From Bradyrhizobium sp. AUGA SZCCT0176 (lineage in GTDB: Bacteria > Pseudomonadota > Alphaproteobacteria > Rhizobiales > Xanthobacteraceae), in assembly GCF_018130145.1 (NCBI RefSeq), contig NZ_JAFCMB010000003.1:310001-374000 (forward strand): a DNA stretch of 64,000 nucleotides. Reading direction: 5' to 3'. The notes beneath the pieces are model-generated. The model saw nothing but the letters and a program-made list of their open reading frames with translations. It did no database searches and was not told the origin of the DNA. Each line of letters opens with the position of its first letter. The first letter of the stretch is position 1. A program made the translations under genes and the position numbers. Below are positions 33,178-40,074 of this stretch, piece after piece.

Positions 33178-34497
33178 TCACTTGAGCACCCACCAGGTTG
33201 AAGGTGGCGCGCCCGCTTTGGGTAGGCTTCGCTGGTCTGCGTTGAAGCGCAGATTCAGTGTATCTGCGATGTCTCCGAGCACCTTGGTGCTATCCACTAC
33301 ATAAGAATGCCCGAAAGCACGGATGATCGGCGCAACCGCCGAAGCGTCTATGGTCTCGAATCCACTGAAAGTCAGGACGCCATCGGTCGTCTCGCCGACA
33401 CGGCGATAATCGTGAACGACCTTCGAGGCCCGGAGCGCGACGTCCGAACTGGAAGCGTAGATCGTCCGATGCACGTCAATCGCAGCCAAGCCCGGCAAGA
33501 TCTTGTCCTTGAAGATCTCCGCATTGATGTCGGGCGCCGCTAACAACAGCTCCTTGAGATTGGGAATATTCTTCCCGTTCGCCGCACGATCCTTCAGCAC
33601 GGTCGTGACGAGGCGGTTACCCATGCTATGGGCGATCAAGAAAACATCCGATGCACCCAGGCCGGCGATCTTGTCCAAGAAATCGTCAAATGCCTTTTCG
33701 GATAACTGCACGGTTTCTTCGTCGTGCCAGTACCCCTTCGTCGTAGCGACGGAGGGCCAGCTGTAGAAGACTGCGGTGCCTGGAAAAGAGAGATCGTGTG
33801 CGAGTTGCGCGGTTCGCAAAGCAGCGTCTGCGAAACTCACGTTGTACCCGTGCACGAAGACGAGAAGCGACTTCTTGCTACTTTGGCCGATCACCTTGGA
33901 CATTTCGGCGATCGCCGCGGCGGTGTCTAGCGGGACGACTTGTTTGAAAATGAAATGCTTCGACGGATTTGGACTCAATTCGAGTTTCCAAAGGCTAGGG
34001 AGAGGCATTTCTCCCAGTTTTCTGGCAGTTGGGATCGAGACAAGCGTTTTGCCGAATTGATTGCGGGGATTGCCCACTTGATCGTGGGGTTCTCGCTCCG
34101 GACCGAAAAAGTCCTCTGGCGCTGATTTTCCCGAAGCCTTCCGATTCGTCGCGAAATACGTCGTGACTTCCACCCATTTGGTGGGCGGGTCGTTGGCATT
34201 TCGGAATACTTGGATGGTCAAGTCGGAGCGTACGCATTCGCGTTCGAAAACAAGGTCGAGCAGCTGCTCTTGAACGCTCCTCAGATCCTTATCGAGTGCA
34301 GTCTTCTCCGGTCCATCGGAAAGGCCAGACCTGAGTTTTTTGATTTCGGTCGCTCTTGCATTCAGCTTTTCGATCCGGTCGTCCACATTTGGATCCGCAG
34401 ATGCTTTGATAGCAAGACATGGCTCCGAGGCTGGGGGTGTCGTGTTTTGTGCGAATGCAAAGCCACTCGCTGATACGAAAAGATACACGACGATCAT
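33178..34497 (-). CDS. exported alpha/beta hydrolase, DUF900 family
   Basis: 439 residues from ATG 34497, chosen because a signal peptide (ending FAFAQ) starts there; an open frame extends to 34689. A coiled region (about 45-95) precedes the DUF900 domain: TYFATNRK, LLVFVHGYN, YSWPS, the nucleophile IAHSMGNRL and a late His in AFGHSYVV. It should act on esters or lipids outside the cytoplasm. It heads a four-gene strand with TPR-CHAT, DisA_N-like and Cap15-like genes. Pairing with the CHAT gene suggests a zymogen/activator or substrate pair, but this is inference. Confidence 0.82.
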   Translation of the reverse strand: MIVVYLFVSASGFAFAQNTTPPASEPCLAIKASADPNVDDRIEKLNARATEIKKLRSGLSDGPEKTALDKDLRSVQEQLLDLVFERECVRSDLTIQVFRNANDPPTKWVEVTTYFATNRKASGKSAPEDFFGPEREPHDQVGNPRNQFGKTLVSIPTARKLGEMPLPSLWKLELSPNPSKHFIFKQVVPLDTAAAIAEMSKVIGQSSKKSLLVFVHGYNVSFADAALRTAQLAHDLSFPGTAVFYSWPSVATTKGYWHDEETVQLSEKAFDDFLDKIAGLGASDVFLIAHSMGNRLVTTVLKDRAANGKNIPNLKELLLAAPDINAEIFKDKILPGLAAIDVHRTIYASSSDVALRASKVVHDYRRVGETTDGVLTFSGFETIDASAVAPIIRAFGHSYVVDSTKVLGDIADTLNLRFNADQRSLPKAGAPPSTWWVLK

Positions 34498-35345
34498 GCG
34501 TACGATCGAACAGGCCAAATGAACCTCCGACAAAAACCCTCTTAGATCAACAACCAACGTTCCGAGGGAAGCAAGCCGCCGGTCGCCTTGTCGCGATGCT
34601 ATAAATTCAACCGAAAGCTGTAAAGGCTGACTTAGCTTGCTGCGGAGGCGCACTCGGAAGTCGCGGCTCGTACCGACCGTTTCGTGCACAATATCGCCTT
34701 GCGCATCGAGAAAATGCTCGGGAGCTCCCTAGGTTCTATCGCTCAACTGCCTAGGGAAATTATGCCGCCGATTTTCGCCCGGCATAAGAAGACCCTTCGC
34801 GTTGGCGGGTTGACAGCTCCCGGACCAGTACCAGCCGGGCCTTTTCGCGGAGCGGTGTCCATTGTCCCAGACCGCGAGACTACGCCGGCGCAAATGCGCG
34901 GGCGGCCGCGAAACGAGCATCCGGAGCACCCTCTTCAGCGGCGGGGGGCTGGTGCACCGCGCAGATGACGGACCGCGGAGCTCGGCGATTGCATTCACCG
35001 TCCCTCGGGCTTGGAAAATTGTCCCAGTATGATGGAAATCAATCGATAAAATCCGACAGGAGTGCCATCCCAGGCAGCTACAGCCTCGTGCGCAAGTGCA
35101 GACCGGGAGGACCGATCGAAGGACCGTGCGCCAGGTCGAACGGAGTGATTTTCTGCATATTTGCATCATTTGGTGAGACTTGGCGTGAGGACCGGCGGAT
35201 CTCGCCCCAAGGCGCGGCTGGCGCTCGACTGGTGCATTCCAGCCGCATCAGCCAAACTCAATGCGGTCACCGGTTATGCGGTACAAGCATTTCCAGACCG
35301 TTCGTTCGAACTCGCAGTCGAACCTGACGGACGCGCTGAGCTTGG
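34498..35345. other. 850-bp intergenic region
   Basis: Upstream of the hydrolase/CHAT operon. Holds two CCTAGG sites (about 34731 and 34750) and, at 35153-35166, a relative of the ATGCAAAT-type palindrome found at 37.0-37.2 kb. Frames inside are short and unsupported. Confidence 0.4.
35153..35166. promoter_or_regulatory. ATGCAAAT palindrome, distant copy
   Basis: Reads ATGCAAATATGCAG on the minus strand, 12 of 14 bases matching the perfect palindrome at 37019-37032. It lies in the long intergenic region, so the HTH protein encoded at 36.8-37.2 kb may also act here. Confidence 0.4.
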
Positions 35346-35864
35346 CTATTTTGGCTCTATCTCTGTCTCGCACGGTCTGTTCCCTTGTGACATGATCACG
35401 TGAGCGATCTCGTTGGCGCCTGGTCGCCTCGTGTCGATCGCAGCAATCTTGCAGGGAGTGGCCGCGCTTATCCGAAATACGAGGAGTTCCGATACTGTTC
35501 GTTCGCGCCCCGTACTGTCGGAGGCCGTGCGCCAGATCCTCAGAACGGCGGACCTTGGCCGTCCCTTGTCGACCTGCCATTCGACGAGATCACCGAAAAC
35601 CTTTTCCGCTCCGCGCCAAGCGTAGCGCGTACGCGCTGTGCGCTCAGGTGGGAGTCTGATACCGAAACTCGCAACATTGCCTTCGTCGAAGAATTCGGCC
35701 GCGTGGCCCGCGGGCCCTGGACAACTCCAGGCGCCCAAACTCGTTCGGGATCTGTCCGCACAGATCTTGCCAGCGGTCGGCGTGTACAAGAAGCCGTCTG
35801 CCAGCGCGCAAACACTTGTGCCAGCCAAAAGCGTTGCAGCGAGAGCGGATACTGATGCCTTCAT
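35346..35864 (-). CDS. exported hypothetical protein
   Basis: 172 residues with a clear signal peptide (ending VCALA) and four cysteines in the mature part, which may pair in the periplasm. Strand-rich; no family recognised. Its ATG overlaps the stop of the preceding single-TM protein gene (ATGA), so the two are one transcription unit reading away from the operator at 36381. Confidence 0.65.
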   Translation of the reverse strand: MKASVSALAATLLAGTSVCALADGFLYTPTAGKICADRSRTSLGAWSCPGPAGHAAEFFDEGNVASFGIRLPPERTARTRYAWRGAEKVFGDLVEWQVDKGRPRSAVLRIWRTASDSTGRERTVSELLVFRISAATPCKIAAIDTRRPGANEIAHVIMSQGNRPCETEIEPK

Positions 35865-36331
35865 ATCCGCACGGCCTGCGTCGGAAGGGGCGGTGGCAAC
35901 CGACCTTCCCCCTCTTTGAACATCTGCTGGCGATCGTTCTGGAAATTGAGCGCCAAGAGGCGGATACCGCCGAAGAGCAGCATCAGGCCGATGCCAAAAA
36001 TTGGAATAGTCAGGATCCCGTAGACGATCTTGAAGAGACCCGTCTTCAAGCGGAGGTTATGGCGGTCGATTACGGCGAGCCCGTCGGCTCTCACCCCCCA
36101 GAGCTGGCACCTGAAGACGTTGTTGCCGTTGAACAAACGGTCGACGTAAAAGCGTCCGTTTATCCCGAGTTCGAGGACAGCGCCGACGTCGTTGCAGACC
36201 GCGACCTTCTCGATCATCGTTCGCCGCCCCGATGCGTCGGTTACCACGACGTAGGCGTAGATCATGACGTTGTTGTCGAAGACGTTTTGACCCAACGCCG
36301 TCACCGTACCCTCAACTTTGAACAGATTCAC
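35861..36331 (-). CDS. single-TM hypothetical protein
   Basis: 156 residues from GTG 36331, which has a strong GGAGG ribosome site; the open frame upstream is not supported. N-terminal strand-rich domain (VEGTVTALGQNVFDNNVMIY) with ARRTMIEK-like basic patch, then one membrane helix (ILTIPIFGIGLMLLFGG) and a basic cytosolic tail. Family unknown. Divergent from the XRE gene across the 36381-36396 operator. Confidence 0.65.
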   Translation of the reverse strand: MNLFKVEGTVTALGQNVFDNNVMIYAYVVVTDASGRRTMIEKVAVCNDVGAVLELGINGRFYVDRLFNGNNVFRCQLWGVRADGLAVIDRHNLRLKTGLFKIVYGILTIPIFGIGLMLLFGGIRLLALNFQNDRQQMFKEGEGRLPPPLPTQAVRI

Positions 36332-36380
36332 GACGATCCTCCATGTAGAACCAGCCGAACTTATGCGCTCGCCGGTAAAT

Positions 36381-36396
36381 ATATGATAAATCACAT
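36381..36396. promoter_or_regulatory. 16-base palindromic operator, copy 2
   Basis: ATATGATAAATCACAT, one base different from the perfect palindrome at 19453-19468. It lies between the GTG at 36331 and the XRE gene start at 36432, so it can control both. The repetition beside two XRE genes 17 kb apart points to a related regulator pair or a shared regulator. Confidence 0.55.
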
Positions 36397-36431
36397 GGAC
36401 CGAAATCGACCTATTGCCCGACCGTGCCCCC

Positions 36432-36710
36432 ATGGCTCGGTCGGGATTCGAAAAGAGATTTCCAACGCGGGACTCGGTAGCCACCAAAGCTCTGGCTGCG
36501 AACGTCCGGCGGCTCAGGAAGGAAAAAGGGTGGACGCAAGACGTCCTGGCCGCCGAGATTGGCGTCGAGCAGGGCGTCATCAGCCGGATCGAGAACGGCC
36601 GCGCGAACCCGACTCTTCAAGTTCTCGAAACGCTCGCGGCGACGCTGGAAGTGCGGATCGAGCAGCTGTTCGAGGTTCAACCGAAGTCAAAGCGAGTCAA
36701 AGATCGCTAG
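36432..36710 (+). CDS. XRE-family transcription regulator
   Basis: 92 residues, a single HTH_3 domain: NVRRLRKEKGWTQDVLAAEI, GVEQGVISRIENG and NPTLQVLETLA. ATG 36432 is chosen; a TTG 18 bases upstream is possible. Probable autorepressor acting through the palindrome 36 bases upstream. Confidence 0.85.
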   Translation: MARSGFEKRFPTRDSVATKALAANVRRLRKEKGWTQDVLAAEIGVEQGVISRIENGRANPTLQVLETLAATLEVRIEQLFEVQPKSKRVKDR

Positions 36711-36843
36711 AGAGATTTCGGCTATCCGGAATATCGCGTGGAAGGGGCATGCCGCTTTAGGCCCCGTCCGAGGAAGGGCATGACACGTCTCCCGACTGAT
36801 TGCTTCGACCGAAAGGTGAGCTCCTGATCGGGCGAGTATCGCC

Positions 36844-37197
36844 TTACTTCCGTCGCGCGCCGCGCATTGCTGCCATCCCTCCAAGTACCGACACCAGCAG
36901 TTCCGCGTCTTCCGGCGTGCCGTCCCACACCGCAAGAGCGCTGTCCACAATCCGCTTCTTCGCAATCTCGTCAGTCCGCGAAGGGCTGAAAAATCGAAGG
37001 GGGTCAATACCAAGATGTATGCAAATTTGCATAATATTGTGGCTCATTCCCTTGAAATCCTCGGCCATTACCCGGCTAACCTGGCTCTGATCGACCCCGC
37101 ATCCGTCAGCAAGCTGCGACATTCCCAGCTTTCGCGCATCCATTTGCGCGCGGATCTCTCCCACCAGCGCTCGCTTCGATTCGCTTGCCAATTTCAT
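36844..37197 (-). CDS. HTH regulator with operators at its own start
   Basis: 117 residues from ATG 37197 (ATG 37209 also possible). HTH: LGMSQLADGCGVDQSQVSRVM. The remainder is helical. ATGCAAATCTGCAT (37196-37209) overlaps the start codon, and the perfect palindrome ATGCAAATTTGCAT (37019-37032) lies inside the gene, where it encodes part of IMQICIHLG. This arrangement suggests tight autoregulation. The gene has no obvious Shine-Dalgarno and may be leaderless. Confidence 0.75.
   Translation of the reverse strand: MKLASESKRALVGEIRAQMDARKLGMSQLADGCGVDQSQVSRVMAEDFKGMSHNIMQICIHLGIDPLRFFSPSRTDEIAKKRIVDSALAVWDGTPEDAELLVSVLGGMAAMRGARRK
37019..37032. promoter_or_regulatory. ATGCAAATTTGCAT perfect palindrome
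   Basis: Fourteen-base perfect palindrome inside the HTH gene. Related sites: 37196-37209 (13 of 14) over that gene's start, and 35153-35166 (12 of 14). Confidence 0.5.
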
Positions 37198-37209
37198 GCA
37201 AATCTGCAT
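37196..37209. promoter_or_regulatory. operator over the start of the HTH gene
   Basis: ATGCAAATCTGCAT, one mismatch from the internal palindrome. It overlaps both candidate ATG codons of the HTH gene, so bound protein would block transcription or translation initiation. Confidence 0.5.
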
Positions 37210-37311
37210 AATCAGGACGATACGATTTTGCAACCTTGTTCAAAGACGCGTGTGCGACAGGCACCGCCGATGGAACAAGACTGGTTTTCCGGGTTATAGT
37301 CGGAGGGATCG

Positions 37312-37908
37312 ATGGCGTGGGAAGCGAATAAGGTGATTGCCGTCAGGATAGATGTCGGACCGTCGATCATGCTTCAAAGCGGAGCATGGTTCGATTTCGC
37401 TGCGCCGCACTCCAGCCCCTTCACTATCGAAGACATCGCGCACGGCCTTGCGCACATCTGCCGCTATTCGGGGCAGTGCAATGGCTTCTATTCTGTCGCG
37501 GAACACAGCCTGTTGGTGAGCGAGACGGCCATCGGGTTCGAGTTGGAAGCATTAATGCACGACGCGGCGGAGGCTTTTCTCGGCGACATCACGCGGCCCC
37601 TGAAGCAGATGCTACCCGAGTATAAACGGATCGAAGGCGAGGTAGAGCGGGCGATCTTCTCCCGGTTCGGCATTCAGACACCGATACCTCGCGAGGTGAA
37701 GCAGGCCGACCTGCGCGTGCTCGCCGCCGAACAGCGCCAGATCATGCCTCGAGGAACGGACGATTGGCTGCGCGGTCAGGATGTCGTCCCGGCCCCGATC
37801 GTCGTGCGCAGTTTGCCCCCGGACGAGGCGAAACGCGCTTGGCTCGAACGCTTCGAGGCGCTGTATCCCCTACGTTCGAGAGTCAATAGCCTTCGATCCG
37901 CCCGGTGA
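37312..37908 (+). CDS. HD-domain nucleotidase/phosphohydrolase, YfbR-like
   Basis: 198 residues. Metal-site residues are present in order: first His in FYSVAEHSLLVS, HD pair in EALMHDAAEAFLGD and last Asp in QADLRVLAAE. The family removes phosphates from deoxynucleotides; phage DatZ (a dATP triphosphohydrolase of the 2-aminoadenine pathway) is a relative of this fold. GGAGGG precedes the ATG. It is 100 bp upstream of the ATP-grasp-like gene on the same strand and near the PurZ-like fusion, which makes a nucleotide-pool role likely. Confidence 0.82.
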   Translation: MAWEANKVIAVRIDVGPSIMLQSGAWFDFAAPHSSPFTIEDIAHGLAHICRYSGQCNGFYSVAEHSLLVSETAIGFELEALMHDAAEAFLGDITRPLKQMLPEYKRIEGEVERAIFSRFGIQTPIPREVKQADLRVLAAEQRQIMPRGTDDWLRGQDVVPAPIVVRSLPPDEAKRAWLERFEALYPLRSRVNSLRSAR

Positions 37909-38008
37909 AATGCGGTGATATCCACGCAGCCTGCTGGACGTAGCGGGCGCCCGCCTGTAGCACCCGCATCAGTTTAGTTCTCGATCATGTTCGCGACGGG
38001 GTCTTACA

Positions 38009-39382
38009 ATGTCGCTCAGAAAAGACCAATCGCTCGATGAACTCGCGAGGATCGGCAACGTCGCCCAGTTCGTGAGTTATTCGCCCGGCGGGACGCTTCC
38101 TCTGCAGCAGTACTGCCGCGTGGCGGGGCACGAGCCGAACCATTCGTTCGATTCCGTCCGCGGGGGACTGATCAGCCTCATCGAACGCAGCCCTGAAGGC
38201 ACGATCAACCTCCGCAGCTTCACGCCGGACAGTCCCCGCAGCAGGGATTTCCACTACGGCTTGGCGAACGTCGATGAAGCGCAATCGCTCCTCGAGCGGA
38301 TGTCGGCGGAAGGCCTGTTCGTCATCGCGAACGAGACGGTTGACATTTCCGACGGCGGCGTATCCGGCGTGATCCAGGGTGGGGTCGCGGAATTCGCTCC
38401 GGACGACACTCCGCGATGCGTCGAGAAGGAAGGCACCGCGTCGATGCCGTCCGACTTGGCGCGCGCAGTCATCCGCATTGTATTCGGCTTCGAACCCGAA
38501 ACGATAGCGGCCGATCGCGGCCGCTTGGAGTTCAGCATTCATCCGAAACCCCGCGGTTGGCGCCGGACGCATACCCTGATGTGGGAGTATGAAGGCACGG
38601 AATCAGCGCCGGCGCGACCAGCTATGAAGTGGCCGAACAGGTTCAGCCAGCACATCGGCGACAAGACGTTCGGACTTCTCGTCGCGCACGCGATCGGTCT
38701 GCCCGTCCCTCGCACGACCTGCTTCGCGAGAAGGGTCGCGCCCTTCTCGTTCGGACAGGATACCGCATCCCGCGAGGTATGGACCCGAACATGCCCGAGA
38801 GAGCAGGAACCCGGCCGTTACACGACGGTGAAAGGCTGGACCGATCCTTTCAAGCTCCTTGCGATCGAGGATCCACAAGGCACCGCCATCCCGGCCGTAC
38901 TCTGCCAAGCCGCCGTCCCGGCGACCTATTCGGGTGCCGCAATCACTGATGCGAACGGCCAAGTGGTCATCGAGGGTACCGCCGGCGAAGGCGACCATTT
39001 CATGCTCGGTCGCAAGGTACCGGAGAAAATTCCGACTTCTATTTCTGCCGACGTCCAGGGACTCTACGAACACGCGAAGGCGGCTCTGGGTCCCGTACGG
39101 TTCGAGTGGGTTCACGACGGCTCTCGAGCGTGGATCGTCCAGCTACACAAAGGCGCGACGGACAGTGCAGCATCCACCATCGTGCCGGGCGACGCCCACC
39201 GTTGGGAGGTGTTCAAAGTTTCAAGGGGACTGGAAGCCTTGCGCGGCTTCCTCGATCAGCTCCCGGGCGACGTCGGGGTCCGCATCGAAGGTGAAATCGG
39301 ACTTACCAGCCACATCGCCGACCTGTTGCGAAAGGCACGGCGGCCGGCTCGGATCGACAACTCTGCGCTCGCGGGACGCTGA
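38009..39382 (+). CDS. ATP-grasp/PEP-synthase-N-like protein
   Basis: 457 residues. The C-terminal half has ATP-grasp-like features: TVKGWTDPF with a conserved-looking Lys, AVPATYSGAA, EGTAGEGDHFM and FEWVHDGSRAWIVQLHKG, the last resembling the end of PEP/pyruvate-phosphate dikinase N-domains (E-W-x-x-D-G-x-x-W-x-x-Q). The first 200 residues match nothing I know. No signal peptide. It converges with the DUF7002 gene, ending two bases from it. Whether it is a ligase, kinase or binding protein is open. Confidence 0.5.
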   Translation: MSLRKDQSLDELARIGNVAQFVSYSPGGTLPLQQYCRVAGHEPNHSFDSVRGGLISLIERSPEGTINLRSFTPDSPRSRDFHYGLANVDEAQSLLERMSAEGLFVIANETVDISDGGVSGVIQGGVAEFAPDDTPRCVEKEGTASMPSDLARAVIRIVFGFEPETIAADRGRLEFSIHPKPRGWRRTHTLMWEYEGTESAPARPAMKWPNRFSQHIGDKTFGLLVAHAIGLPVPRTTCFARRVAPFSFGQDTASREVWTRTCPREQEPGRYTTVKGWTDPFKLLAIEDPQGTAIPAVLCQAAVPATYSGAAITDANGQVVIEGTAGEGDHFMLGRKVPEKIPTSISADVQGLYEHAKAALGPVRFEWVHDGSRAWIVQLHKGATDSAASTIVPGDAHRWEVFKVSRGLEALRGFLDQLPGDVGVRIEGEIGLTSHIADLLRKARRPARIDNSALAGR

Positions 39383-39384
39383 AT

Positions 39385-40074
39385 TCACGGACCGTCCGCG
39401 GAATTCGTTCCCTTCCGGCGCCAAAGCTCGGTCTGCTTTCCATTGTGTATGGAATGCACGGCTATGGCGTGATCCTTGATGTCGGACACTCCTCCGAGCA
39501 CGGTGAGTTCGACGATCGCATTTTGCAGCGTCCGGGTTTTCCGCCTTTTCTCGAAAGGGAAGTCCGAGACGGGGAGAAAGGTATCGAGCCCTCGGGGTGC
39601 CGGATTGTAGATGGTGGCGCCACTGTTGATCGGGCTCAATCTGACGCGCTCCCGGTTGGCACCGACCACACTCGCCGTGTCGAGCGTCAAAACGGTCTGG
39701 GGCCGATCCCGATAGGCTCTTGCGCCGAGCAGTCCTCTGAGTTTCTCCTTCGAGAGCCAGAAGAAGACGCGCGAATTCAGCGTTTTGAACCATTCCGCCG
39801 GCGTAGTGCCGTCGGTGAGGCATTTTTCGAGAGCGGACGCCGTCATCGGCTTCTGGTCACGTACGATCGCATGCGGCAACCCATCGGTCGCGATCAGGAC
39901 CGATTCCGGCCGTCTTGCAGCTTCGAGTTCGCGCCGAGCTTTGCCGGTGTATCCGTAGAGATCTAGCAGCGACGTCGTCGAAAGGAGACCGTGCTTGCGG
40001 ATCGAATCCCAACTGCCGTCCTCGGCCATGTGCCAAAGGCGTGGATAAAGGCGGATCAGATCTTCTTCCTTCAA
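39385..40074 (-). CDS. DUF7002-type protein (ADP-ribosyltransferase-like fold suspected)
   Basis: 229 residues from a TTG at 40074 whose TTGA overlaps the stop of the kinase-PurZ gene. The family opening is visible: YPRLWHMAEDGSWDSIRKHG, LLSTTSLLDLYG, then VFFWLSKEKLRGLLGARAY and SPINSGATIYNPAPRG. The pattern H-M-A-E ... HGLLS ... F-x-S resembles DarT/RNA-2'-phosphotransferase-like ART folds, but I infer this by eye. It is translationally coupled to the nucleotide enzyme, which suggests it modifies a nucleotide or nucleic acid, or acts as the toxin of a pair. Confidence 0.55.
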   Translation of the reverse strand: MKEEDLIRLYPRLWHMAEDGSWDSIRKHGLLSTTSLLDLYGYTGKARRELEAARRPESVLIATDGLPHAIVRDQKPMTASALEKCLTDGTTPAEWFKTLNSRVFFWLSKEKLRGLLGARAYRDRPQTVLTLDTASVVGANRERVRLSPINSGATIYNPAPRGLDTFLPVSDFPFEKRRKTRTLQNAIVELTVLGGVSDIKDHAIAVHSIHNGKQTELWRRKGTNSADGP

